Origin: Bacteroidales bacterium
Lineage (GTDB): Bacteria > Bacteroidota > Bacteroidia > Bacteroidales > P3
Assembly (NCBI GenBank): GCA_017507285.1
Contig: JAFWBF010000110.1
Location: 1-8,970, forward strand
Direction: 5' to 3'
Length of the DNA stretch: 8,970 bases
Within the stretch, counting starts at the first letter, position 1. The number at the start of each line of letters is the position of its first letter. Below are positions 1 through 6,038 of this stretch, piece by piece. Position numbers and translations under genes: made by a program. The notes beneath the pieces were generated by a model. The model ran no database searches. It was given only the letters and a program-made list of their open reading frames with translations, and was not told where the DNA came from.

Positions 1-1152
1 ATCTACCTCTATTACTTTGCTGCCACGCTGTATGGTTAGCTCCATTTTGTCGGAGGGGTTGTCAAAGTCGTATTCGGCCGGATTTATTCCGTTTATCATC
101 AGCACTGTGTCGCCAAGCTGTATGTTGTTTTCCACCGCCAACGGATGATTTTTCATAATGTTGCGCACAATGTAGGTGGTTTTAGAGCAATCGGTATATC
201 TTACGCTAAATACTGGGCGAGTTGGTATCTTTGAGGCTATTGCCGTTTCTTTTTTACGCATATACAGCTTTTTGTGTGGATAATCTACCACTATGTTAAA
301 GTGCTTTAATATCTCGGTTCCCACCATGCCAAGGTATAAGTTTTGGGTTTTTCCGGCTGCTCCTCCTTGGTTTAGGCTGTAGTTGGATGTTACGGTGTCT
401 ATTGTTGTGCCGGCAATGGTTACTGCTTTGCCCACAAAGTCCACATCTTTGGAACCACCGCCAATGCCGCCTACAAGGTTTTCGAACGTCATTTTGTCCG
501 AAATTTTGGTTTTCAATCCATATTTATCGGTAGTGGCGTGTGTAAGATAAATTCCTTCGGGTGCTCCCATGTCCATACAAAACATACCGCTTATGGTTGT
601 ATTGTCATCTACAGCAAAGTCCAATGGTATTAGTATGTTATGGTTGTCAACTTTGGCTTTCTCTATTAGCATGTACGAGTTGTCCGGTACAAAAAGGCTG
701 TCGTGAACAACGATATAATTATTTTCGAAATCAAATTCGATAATTCTGTTTAGGCAAAATGACAGCCCGAACAATCCATCACTATCGCAACCTACTATTT
801 TTCTCAAATTCGTAATCGCAGTAACTTTAGAAATATCCTCTATGTTTCCTACACTATATTTCAGTGGCGTGGTAGTCATTCTGGCTTTTTCAAATCCGCC
901 TCCAAATCCACGCATAACAGCTTCCATGGTTTCGCCCACCACATTTTCGTGTTCGGCCACAAAGGATGAATCCAAAAGAAGATATGAGCATCCGCTGTCG
1001 AAAATAAGATGTGCGTTTACACTGTCGGCTATAACGGCATTGAAATGTAGATGCCCGTCCATAGTGAATGGTATTCTATCGTTGTTTTGGCCTATTGCTA
1101 TGTGGGATATTGACAGTAAACTTATTGCTAATAAAGTCTTTATCTTCTTCAT
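1..1152 (-). CDS. Secreted two-lobed retropepsin-like aspartic protease with C-terminal PDZ domain (partial)
   Basis: I translated the minus strand from the ATG at 1150-1152. The frame stays open for 384 codons to the window edge, so the C-terminus is missing. Residues 1-21 form a signal peptide (MKKIK, then a hydrophobic stretch, ending near IGQ), implying export to the periplasm or surface. Two retropepsin-like lobes follow. Lobe 1 has the active-site motif FDSG (Asp52) and a later DGLFGLSF segment at about 125-132. Lobe 2 has MDMG (Asp194), a glycine-rich LVGGIGGGS stretch and a GMVGTEIL segment near 280-287. Each lobe ends in the hydrophobic strand pattern typical of this fold. From about residue 315 the chain looks like a PDZ domain, with a QLGDTVLMINGI segment. 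Similar 'aspartyl protease family/PDZ' proteins are common in Bacteroidota, and peptidase activity is inferred. The second lobe carries DMG instead of the usual DTG/DSG, so it may be weak or structural. The gene starts just past the aminotransferase terminator, and no clear promoter was seen. Confidence 0.85.
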   Translation of the reverse strand, partial: MKKIKTLLAISLLSISHIAIGQNNDRIPFTMDGHLHFNAVIADSVNAHLIFDSGCSYLLLDSSFVAEHENVVGETMEAVMRGFGGGFEKARMTTTPLKYSVGNIEDISKVTAITNLRKIVGCDSDGLFGLSFCLNRIIEFDFENNYIVVHDSLFVPDNSYMLIEKAKVDNHNILIPLDFAVDDNTTISGMFCMDMGAPEGIYLTHATTDKYGLKTKISDKMTFENLVGGIGGGSKDVDFVGKAVTIAGTTIDTVTSNYSLNQGGAAGKTQNLYLGMVGTEILKHFNIVVDYPHKKLYMRKKETAIASKIPTRPVFSVRYTDCSKTTYIVRNIMKNHPLAVENNIQLGDTVLMINGINPAEYDFDNPSDKMELTIQRGSKVIEVD

Positions 1153-1178
1153 AATATAAGTGTCGTGTTTGTGAGTAT

Positions 1179-1216
1179 AAAAAAAGTGGCATTCCCTCAA
1201 AAAAAGAATGCCACTT
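1179..1216 (-). terminator. Intrinsic terminator of the aminotransferase gene
   Basis: An 11-bp perfect inverted repeat (1184-1194 with 1206-1216, arm AAGTGGCATTC) has an 11-base loop. Read on the minus strand, the stem is followed by a run of seven T (1179-1185 on the plus strand is all A). It lies 15 bases past the aminotransferase stop, before the next minus-strand start at 1152. Confidence 0.88.
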
Positions 1217-1231
1217 GATATTTTGATTGAA

Positions 1232-2431
1232 TTATTTTGTTCTTCCGGGATAAACTTTCAAAGCTTCTTCTAAGCATTTGATAGCCGAACGAAGAGCGTT
1301 GGTGTTCAAGCAGTAAGTAGCACGTACTTGGTGACGGCCTTTTTCAGGATCGGCGTAGAAACCTGTAGCAGGAGCAAACATAACGGTTTCGCCGTTATAG
1401 TTGAATTCTTCAAGCAACCATTGGCAGAAGCGGTCGGAATCGTCGATAGGCAATTCTACGATAGCGTAGAAAGCACCTTTTGGATTAGGACAGAAACAGC
1501 CGGGTATTTTGTTGATACCTTCTACCAATACATCGCGACGAGTAACGTATTCTTTGATAACAGCGTCGAAATATTCTTGAGGAGTGTCGATAGCTGCTTC
1601 AGAGAATATTTGTCCGAAAGTAGGAGGGCTCAAACGAGCTTGTGCCATACGCATAGCAGCACCAAATACTTCTTTGTTCTTAGTTATCAAGCAACCGATA
1701 CGGGCACCGCATGCCGAATAACGTTTAGATACAGAGTCTAGCAATATAGTGTTTTGTTCTATGCCTTCAAGTTGCATTACAGAGAAGTGTTCGTGTCCGT
1801 CGTAGCAGAATTCACGATATACTTCGTCGGCAAATAAGAACAAGTCGTGTTTCTTAACTATTTCAGCTACTTTTTGCAACTCTTCTTTTGAATAAAGATA
1901 ACCTGTAGGGTTGTTAGGGTTACAAATCATTATAGCTCTGGTTTTAGGAGTTATAGCTTTTTCAAACTCTTCGATAGGAGGCAAAGCAAAACCGTCTTTT
2001 ATGCTAGAAGGGATAGTTTTGATAACAGCGTTGCAAATGTTAGCAAAAGTGTTGTAGTTTGTGTAGTATGGTTCCGGGATAAGGATTTCTTCGCCAGGGT
2101 TCAAACATACTGTGAAAGCAAATTGCAAAGCTTCCGAACCACCACACGTGATTATTATTTCTTCGGGGCTTACATTGATATTGTTTTTAGCATAGTAGCC
2201 GGCCAATTTTTTGCGATACGACATTATACCGGCCGAGTGGCTATATTCCAATACGTTTACCGGTGTTTTGCTCAATGTTTCTAGTGCTCCTTTTGGAGTT
2301 TCGATATCGGGTTGACCGATGTTTAAGTGGTATATTTTTATACCTTTTGCCTTAGCGGCATCTGCATAAGGAACCAGTTTACGAATAGCCGATGCAGGCA
2401 ATTCTGCTCCTTTTTTTGATATTTGTGGCAT
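1232..2431 (-). CDS. PLP-dependent class I/II aminotransferase (aspartate aminotransferase-like)
   Basis: A cytoplasmic fold-type I aminotransferase of 399 residues, the normal length for this family. It transfers an amino group between an amino acid and a 2-oxo acid using pyridoxal phosphate. The cofactor residues are visible: GGSEAL at 97-102 (phosphate cup), Tyr122 (ring stacking position), NPNNPTG at 171-177 with Asn174, ADEVY at 201-205 with Asp202 and Tyr205, SVSK at 233-236 with Lys236 forming the Schiff base, and Arg242-244 region (GARIG) for phosphate. Arg370 in HQVRATYCLN matches the arginine that binds the substrate alpha-carboxylate. The N-terminal pattern (LNIGQPDIETP at 36-46) is that of the AspB/MetC-neighbour type subgroup. 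The exact amino-acid substrate cannot be read from sequence; aspartate or another common amino acid is plausible. The ATG at 2429-2431 is the only sensible start. The gene is bounded by terminators on both sides, which suggests its own promoter, but no good TAnnTTTG box was found upstream. Confidence 0.93.
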   Translation of the reverse strand: MPQISKKGAELPASAIRKLVPYADAAKAKGIKIYHLNIGQPDIETPKGALETLSKTPVNVLEYSHSAGIMSYRKKLAGYYAKNNINVSPEEIIITCGGSEALQFAFTVCLNPGEEILIPEPYYTNYNTFANICNAVIKTIPSSIKDGFALPPIEEFEKAITPKTRAIMICNPNNPTGYLYSKEELQKVAEIVKKHDLFLFADEVYREFCYDGHEHFSVMQLEGIEQNTILLDSVSKRYSACGARIGCLITKNKEVFGAAMRMAQARLSPPTFGQIFSEAAIDTPQEYFDAVIKEYVTRRDVLVEGINKIPGCFCPNPKGAFYAIVELPIDDSDRFCQWLLEEFNYNGETVMFAPATGFYADPEKGRHQVRATYCLNTNALRSAIKCLEEALKVYPGRTK

Positions 2432-2460
2432 TATACTATATGTTTTTTTGATGTGTTATT

Positions 2461-2496
2461 AAAAAAATTATCTCCGCAATGTACACGGAGATAATT
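2461..2496 (-). terminator. Intrinsic terminator of the DUF1573 gene
   Basis: The arms AATTATCTCCG (2466-2476) and its complement (2486-2496) form an 11-bp stem with a 9-base loop. On the minus strand the stem runs into a T tract (plus-strand A run 2461-2467). It sits 33 bases downstream of the DUF1573 stop and just upstream of the aminotransferase start, so it separates the two transcripts. Confidence 0.87.
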
Positions 2497-2528
2497 GTAT
2501 TACTTACATTAATCTGTTTTCTTTTTCA

Positions 2529-2951
2529 CTATTTGTTTGTAGGAGTGCTTTCGGGTTTTAGCACTGTACCTTTTATTCTTAGTATTACTCTGGGGTCGTT
2601 TACTGCGTTGGAAGGTACTGTAACACTCTTGTTGAAACCACCTATGTTGTTGGTGTTGTATCTAACTTTGATAGTACCTGTTTGTCCGGGCATTACCGGC
2701 TCTTTGGTCCAACTAGGAGTTGTACACCCACATGATGCTTTTACCGATCCAAGAATAAGAGGTTCGTTACCTACGTTTTTGAATTCAAAAACACAATTTC
2801 CATCGGCACCTTTTTGTATTTTGCCATAATCGTGTTCTTTCTTTACAAACTCAATTTTTGCACCCGATGTAGGTTCTTCTTTCTTTTCTTGTGCACTTAC
2901 TGTGCCAATCATAAAGATAGCCAAAAGGCTCATTAAAAATACTTTTTTCAT
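2529..2951 (-). CDS. Secreted DUF1573 family protein
   Basis: A 140-residue exported protein. Residues 1-20 form a signal peptide (MKK, hydrophobic core, cleavage near VSA-QE). The rest is a single DUF1573 domain, an immunoglobulin-like beta-sandwich common in Bacteroidota. Diagnostic features are HDYGKIQKG at 40-48, FEFKNVGNEPL at 55-65, the hallmark SCGCTTP at 73-79 (Cys74, Cys76), PVMPGQTGTIKVRYNT at 85-100 and the closing strand ILRIKGTV at 123-130. The molecular role of the family is not established; a structural or envelope-associated role is only a guess. The conserved CGC pair could bind metal or form a disulfide. A promoter-like box lies about 63 bases upstream and a terminator follows the stop, so it is probably transcribed alone. 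Confidence 0.92.
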   Translation of the reverse strand: MKKVFLMSLLAIFMIGTVSAQEKKEEPTSGAKIEFVKKEHDYGKIQKGADGNCVFEFKNVGNEPLILGSVKASCGCTTPSWTKEPVMPGQTGTIKVRYNTNNIGGFNKSVTVPSNAVNDPRVILRIKGTVLKPESTPTNK

Positions 2952-3214
2952 GACTTAAATATTTTTATTGTTATTTTATCTATTGTTTTTTTTGTTCTAT
3001 ACCAAATTAAGTGCAAAGGTACTAATTTTATTTCTATTAAAGATAGTTTTTTTGCTTTTTATTTGTTATGGCATCACATTGACCTGTTTTGATATTAATA
3101 ATCAATATGTTGGTATTTTATATTACACAAATATTTTTTTCTATTTTTATTATCTAAACAGTACAATACTATATGTTTTGGATAGTTTTGCCAATCTTTT
3201 TGTCTTTATTTTAT
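2952..3214. other. AT-rich intergenic region between ddl and the DUF1573 gene
   Basis: These 263 bases are very T-rich on the plus strand and hold the DUF1573 promoter (3014-3021) at one end. I see no hairpin plus T-run that would terminate ddl on the minus strand, no RNA gene and no convincing repeat. A plus-strand open frame of 100 codons here is a by-product of the T-rich composition (mostly Phe, Leu, Ile, Tyr). Confidence 0.6.
3014..3021 (-). promoter_or_regulatory. Promoter -7 element (TACCTTTG) for the DUF1573 gene
   Basis: On the minus strand this reads TACCTTTG, an exact match to the Bacteroidota TAnnTTTG element. It lies 62 bases before the ATG at 2951, giving a leader of roughly 55 bases. 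The -33 TTTG is not well matched, so support rests on the -7 box and its position. Confidence 0.6.
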
Positions 3215-4201
3215 CTATAAAAAAGTTTCTACAAGCATATCGTATAGCTTGTCGGTACTTATACCCATAGCTCTTGCTTGTTTTGGCACAATGCTTTCGG
3301 CCGATTGTCCCGGAATGGTGTTTACCTCCAAAAAGAATAATTTTTTCTCGGCTTCGTTGTAGATAAAGTCAAATCGTACCAATCCGGTACAGTTGAGCAA
3401 ATCATAAAGTTTACCGGCTGTTTGCTGTATCTCTTTCGCTATTGCGTCGTCGACTTCGGCCGGTGTTACCTCGTTAGAGCAACCTTCGTATTTAGCTTCA
3501 TAGTCAAAGTATTCACGACCTATTGGTATAATCTCCGTTATAGGGAAAATAATTCTATCGGTTTTTGTTTGGAACACACCACAACCAAACTCACGCCCCG
3601 TTATACCTTCTTCCACCAAGGCTTCGCAGTCTTCGTTGAAAGCCTTGCGAAAAGCATCGGCAAGTTGGCTGCTGTCCTTTACCTTTGTCATTCCCACACT
3701 GGACCCCCCCGATGCAGGTTTTACAAACACGGGCATCTTCATGTCGGCAACTACATTGGCCGAGTATTCAAGAGGATTATTACGATAGACCACCTTCGAC
3801 TTTGCTACATTCACCAGCCCCGAGTTGCGTACCACGGCATTGCAATAGCCTTTGTTGAAAGTAAGTGCCGAGGTATAGAATCCACAAGTGTTGTAGCGTA
3901 TGCCTATCATATCAAAATACCCTTGCAAACGGCCGTTTTCGCCAGGGTCGCCATGAACGATAATGAATGCCAAATCGAAAGTTACCTTATTTCCATTCAA
4001 TGTGATGGAAAAATCATTCTTATCTACCGATACCGTTTTATTATCGTCCGAAAGATAATACCAATCTTTTTTGTCTATAACTATTCGGTAAACATTGTAT
4101 TTATTTTTATCCAATGCCTTATATACCTCTGTTCCACTATTGATAGAGATGTTGTGCTCTCCCGAAAAGCCGCCCATTACCACGGCTATATTTTTTTTCA
4201 T
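3215..4201 (-). CDS. ddl: D-alanine--D-alanine ligase
   Basis: A cytoplasmic ATP-grasp ligase that joins two D-alanines for the peptidoglycan stem peptide. From Met at 4201 it is 328 residues, the usual Bacteroidales length. Motifs in order: MGGFSGEHNISINSG at 9-23 with Glu15 (first D-Ala site), HGDPGENGRLQGYFD at 83-97, KPASGGSSVGMTKV at 161-174 (the flexible ATP-phosphate loop), YFDYEAKY at 231-238, RFDF at 276-279 with Asp278, and LEVNTIPG at 291-298 with Glu292 and Asn294 for magnesium. Tyr238 matches the omega-loop tyrosine of D-Ala-D-Ala enzymes, so a D-Ala-D-Lac (vancomycin-type) ligase is unlikely. The frame continues upstream to ATGs at 4219 and 4252, but those would add a Lys/Asn-rich tail absent from the family. 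A candidate promoter box at 4265-4272 also places transcription start near 4258, favouring the internal start. Gene neighbours are not cell-wall genes. Confidence 0.95.
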   Translation of the reverse strand: MKKNIAVVMGGFSGEHNISINSGTEVYKALDKNKYNVYRIVIDKKDWYYLSDDNKTVSVDKNDFSITLNGNKVTFDLAFIIVHGDPGENGRLQGYFDMIGIRYNTCGFYTSALTFNKGYCNAVVRNSGLVNVAKSKVVYRNNPLEYSANVVADMKMPVFVKPASGGSSVGMTKVKDSSQLADAFRKAFNEDCEALVEEGITGREFGCGVFQTKTDRIIFPITEIIPIGREYFDYEAKYEGCSNEVTPAEVDDAIAKEIQQTAGKLYDLLNCTGLVRFDFIYNEAEKKLFFLEVNTIPGQSAESIVPKQARAMGISTDKLYDMLVETFL

Positions 4202-4264
4202 TGGTTCGTTGCCTTTCATGTTTTTATTATTTCGTTTTTTTCTGTTTGACATCGTTCATAAACG

Positions 4265-4272
4265 CAAATATT
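4265..4272 (-). promoter_or_regulatory. Possible -7 element for ddl
   Basis: The minus strand reads AATATTTG, one mismatch from TAnnTTTG. A TTTC lies about 21 bases upstream. If used, transcription would begin near 4258, just before the upstream ATG and about 57 bases before the preferred ddl start at 4201. Weak match. Confidence 0.3.
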
Positions 4273-4305
4273 TCATTTTTATTGAATGTATACGAAACAA
4301 AACAT

Positions 4306-4313
4306 TATTTTTG
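4306..4313 (+). promoter_or_regulatory. Promoter -7 element (TATTTTTG) for the rubrerythrin-like lipoprotein
   Basis: An exact TAnnTTTG match lies 37 bases before the ATG at 4351. ATTG at 4281-4284, 21 bases upstream, is a plausible -33 partner. Divergent from ddl. Confidence 0.5.
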
Positions 4314-4350
4314 TTGTTTTAAGAGCAGTGAACCTAAATACTAATTTGCG

Positions 4351-5022
4351 ATGAAAAAAAGAGTTTTAAGCGTTGCTATTGCTGCAACATCTTTGTTTGT
4401 AATATCATGTAATCATCATGCCAAAGACCTTCCGGCCGATAATGCCTGCGATCCTGCTATGGTGGAAAATATCCAATATGTGATTGTTGCCGAGCAACAA
4501 TCGAGTGCAAATAATAAAGCATACGCACAAAAAGCCACAGAGGAGAATCATAACAATGTAGCCAAATTGTTTTCGGCCAAGTCTAAAGCCGACTCTATAA
4601 GAGCCGAAAAACACAAAGCAGTATTGGCCTCGATGACAGATACTACAAAGTTGGCGCCACGACCTGCTATTAAAAAAGTGCAGCCCAAAAGCACTCCCGA
4701 AAATCTAAAACAAAGTATCAATGATGATGAATATCAGGTAACGATTGTGTATCCAAACTATATTGAGCAGGCTGTAATGGCCGGCGATTCGCTAACGGTA
4801 ACTACATTGCAGTGGGCAGCCGAAGGACGTAAGAATGATCAAAAATATGGTTTGGCTGTCCTAGAAACCGTTAGCAAAAACGGCAACGACATGAGCGTGT
4901 CTGACACCTGGTATGTATGTCCCATTTGTGGAAGTATATCCGATTCTATAAGCAAAGCAGGTACAAAGAATTGCAACGAATGTGGGATAGCTGAAGAAGA
5001 TTTTATTGTGGTGAACAATTAA
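4351..5022 (+). CDS. Rubrerythrin-family lipoprotein with degenerate diiron site
   Basis: A 223-residue protein with a lipoprotein signal (hydrophobic 5-19, lipobox VISC, lipidated Cys20), so it is anchored to an envelope membrane. Residues about 38-170 follow the layout of a rubrerythrin ferritin-like four-helix domain: ENIQYVIVAE (39-48), YAQKATEENHNNVAKLF (58-74), SKADSIRAEKHKAVL (78-92), ENLKQSINDDEYQVTIVYP (117-135) and TLQWAAEGRKND (152-163). The C-terminus has the rubredoxin-like module, WYVCPICG (187-194) and CNECG (208-212), four cysteines that could bind iron or zinc. Classical rubrerythrins reduce peroxide at a diiron centre. By motif alignment from memory, only one diiron carboxylate (Glu48) is kept. 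The other positions read Asp81, Arg84, Asp126, Gln129, Arg160 and Asp163, so catalytic activity is doubtful. Function is therefore open: peroxide sensing, electron transfer or a structural role. The gene has its own promoter and terminator. Confidence 0.82.
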   Translation: MKKRVLSVAIAATSLFVISCNHHAKDLPADNACDPAMVENIQYVIVAEQQSSANNKAYAQKATEENHNNVAKLFSAKSKADSIRAEKHKAVLASMTDTTKLAPRPAIKKVQPKSTPENLKQSINDDEYQVTIVYPNYIEQAVMAGDSLTVTTLQWAAEGRKNDQKYGLAVLETVSKNGNDMSVSDTWYVCPICGSISDSISKAGTKNCNECGIAEEDFIVVNN

Positions 5023-5065
5023 TTTAGACAAGAGCTTTTCTAAATATTTTCTTCTACTAATCTGC

Positions 5066-5106
5066 AAGGATATTTCCTATATCAAAAGGGAGATATCCTT
5101 TTTTTT
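5066..5106 (+). terminator. Intrinsic terminator of the rubrerythrin-like gene
   Basis: The arms AAGGATAT (5066-5073) and ATATCCTT (5093-5100) are extended inward by TTCC against GGAG (one wobble), giving a stem of 12 or more pairs with a loop of about 9-10 bases. It is followed by TTTTTT at 5101-5106 and starts 43 bases after the stop at 5022. Confidence 0.9.
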
Positions 5107-5131
5107 ATTAGTCTGAAATAAATTTTATTGT

Positions 5132-5139
5132 TACCTTTG
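5132..5139 (+). promoter_or_regulatory. Promoter -7 element (TACCTTTG) for the HsdR-N gene
   Basis: An exact TAnnTTTG match lies 83 bases before the ATG at 5223 and just after the upstream gene's terminator, so the next gene is transcribed separately. The -33 position has no good TTTG. Predicted start near 5146 gives a leader of about 77 bases. Confidence 0.6.
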
Positions 5140-5162
5140 CAAAACAGAGTTATATGTGTGGT

Positions 5163-5187
5163 AACAGATATAATGTTTCTGTTTTTT
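5163..5187 (+). promoter_or_regulatory. Weak hairpin plus T-run in the HsdR-N leader
   Basis: AACAGA (5163-5168) can pair with TCTGTT (5178-5183) across a 9-base loop, and T continues to 5187. It resembles a small attenuator inside the predicted leader. The stem has only six pairs and the region is AT-rich, so it may be chance. Confidence 0.22.
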
Positions 5188-5222
5188 AGATTTCTAACTT
5201 ATAAAATAGTGATGTTTGATTT

Positions 5223-5684
5223 ATGGATACGAGCACTAATTTGCCTATATTGAACTTTCCGTCTTTTTCGTTTCGCATAAAAAAAGCAGGTGGAAAGCAT
5301 GAAATTTTCGACATTGTACGCAAAAAATATGTGTCGCTTACTCCCGAAGAGTGGGTAAGACAACATCTTATACATTATCTACATCATTGCAAAGGCTATC
5401 CTCTGGAACTTATGCAGGTAGAAGGCTGCATTTTGGTAAACGGACTTCCACGACGTTTTGATTTGGTTATATTCGACCGGAAACTGTCGCCATTTCTTTT
5501 GGCTGAATGTAAGCAACCATTGGTGGCCATAACTCAAAAAACTTTCGATCAGGCTTGCAGATACAATCTTACATTGAATGTTCCATATCTTTTTATTACA
5601 AACGGAGTTAAACATTACTGTTTTTCGCTTGTAGCAGCCGAGCATCGGTTTGAATATCATGCCGATGTTCCGAATATTCCCTAA
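5223..5684 (+). CDS. Orphan type I restriction enzyme HsdR N-terminal-like nuclease domain protein
   Basis: A 153-residue soluble protein that matches the HSDR_N_2 family, the nuclease domain found at the N-terminus of type I restriction subunit HsdR. Here it stands alone, with no helicase domain and no hsdM or hsdS nearby. The N-terminal part (residues 26-52, with YVSLTPEEWVRQHLIHYL) is the conserved opening of the family. The PD-(D/E)xK nuclease core is visible as RRFDLVIF (Asp80) followed by LLAECKQP (Glu95, Lys97). FDQACRYN at 108-115 supplies the QxxxY motif (Gln110, Tyr114) typical of these nucleases, and YLFITNGVKHYCF closes the core. With all these residues kept, it may be an active nuclease or bind DNA. 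Such orphan copies are widespread in Bacteroidota, where I recall them near the DNA polymerase III delta gene, though no such gene is seen here. Its cellular role is not known. The single ATG is unambiguous and lacks a clear Shine-Dalgarno sequence. Confidence 0.88.
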   Translation: MDTSTNLPILNFPSFSFRIKKAGGKHEIFDIVRKKYVSLTPEEWVRQHLIHYLHHCKGYPLELMQVEGCILVNGLPRRFDLVIFDRKLSPFLLAECKQPLVAITQKTFDQACRYNLTLNVPYLFITNGVKHYCFSLVAAEHRFEYHADVPNIP

Positions 5685-5704
5685 GTAATGAAACTGTATA
5701 GACG

Positions 5705-5734
5705 AAAAAAACCTCCAACGGGGAATGTTGGAGG
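5705..5734 (-). terminator. Intrinsic terminator downstream of tRNA-Val
   Basis: CCTCCAAC (5712-5719) pairs with GTTGGAGG (5727-5734) across a 7-base loop. On the minus strand the stem is followed by seven T (plus-strand A run 5705-5711). It therefore ends the minus-strand tRNA transcript. The plus-strand side lacks a T-run, so it is a poorer terminator for the converging HsdR-N gene. Confidence 0.85.
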
Positions 5735-5769
5735 CTAAAAAAGTTGTATAATCATTTTTGAGGAAATTG

Positions 5770-5844
5770 TGGGAGCAATAGGATTCGAACCTATGACCCC
5801 CTGCTTGTAAGGCAGGTGCTCTAAACCAGCTGAGCTATGCTCCC
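5770..5844 (-). tRNA. tRNA-Val (anticodon UAC)
   Basis: A 75-base cloverleaf on the minus strand. The acceptor stem is GGGAGCA with TGCTCCC and discriminator A. The D arm is GCTCAGCTGGTTTAGAGC, and the anticodon stem CCTGC/GCAGG holds the loop CTTACAA, anticodon TAC, which reads valine codons. The variable loop is GGGTC, and the T arm is ATAGG-TTCGAAT-CCTAT. The 3' CCA is not encoded and must be added after transcription, as is usual in this group. It stands alone, with a promoter box 33 bases upstream and a terminator 36 bases downstream. Confidence 0.97.
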
Positions 5845-6038
5845 GATTGCAACCATTTTCTCTCGATTTGCGATTGCAAAGATACGAACATTTTTTGAAT
5901 CAGCAAGAACTTTTTTTCAAAAAAATGAATTTTTTTCTTTCTGCCAGCTATATATTATTATATTTCAACATATTAGTTTGATGAATTTTTTTTCATTTTT
6001 TTACCTCGAAATGGCAAAAATGCGTGTTTTTTTGTCTG
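5845..6038. other. AT-rich spacer between tRNA-Val and the exchanger gene
   Basis: It contains the tRNA promoter at 5877-5884 and several long A and T tracts, including a near-perfect A7/T7 palindrome at 5919-5936. That palindrome might help end exchanger transcription, but it has no GC pairs. No gene was seen. Confidence 0.5.
5877..5884 (-). promoter_or_regulatory. Promoter -7 element (TATCTTTG) for tRNA-Val
   Basis: The minus strand reads TATCTTTG, an exact TAnnTTTG match, 32 bases before the tRNA 5' end. CTTG sits 19 bases upstream as a near-match to the -33 TTTG. Both elements and the spacing fit the Bacteroidota primary sigma factor promoter. Confidence 0.7.

Noticed and set aside
842..1159. 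Plus-strand 105-codon frame opposite the protease gene
   Set aside because: The opposite strand encodes a signal peptide and a retropepsin motif in one continuous frame; this one has no such content.
1328..1741. Plus-strand 137-codon frame opposite the aminotransferase
   Set aside because: It overlaps the PLP lysine and substrate-arginine region of a complete aminotransferase and resembles no family.
2479..2829. Plus-strand 116-codon frame antisense to the DUF1573 gene
   Set aside because: It starts inside the DUF1573 terminator hairpin and only shadows a clear DUF1573 domain.
2968..3270. Plus-strand 100-codon hydrophobic open frame
   Set aside because: It lies in a T-rich spacer, runs over the DUF1573 promoter and into the ddl end, and is mostly Phe/Leu/Ile/Tyr as expected from T-rich DNA.
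3215..4201. Possibility of a VanA-type D-Ala-D-Lac ligase
   Set aside because: The omega-loop tyrosine (YEAKY, Tyr238) typical of D-Ala-D-Ala ligases is present, and no vanH or vanX-like gene is nearby.
3422..4249. Plus-strand open frame of 275 codons antisense to ddl
   Set aside because: It mirrors the full ddl coding region, has no recognisable domain, and its residue pattern is what an antisense frame of a biased gene produces. ddl has all its catalytic motifs.
5919..5936. A7/T7 palindrome in the spacer before tRNA-Val
   Set aside because: It has no GC pairs and only a few bases of loop, and homopolymer runs of this kind are common in this AT-rich spacer. I do not call it a terminator.
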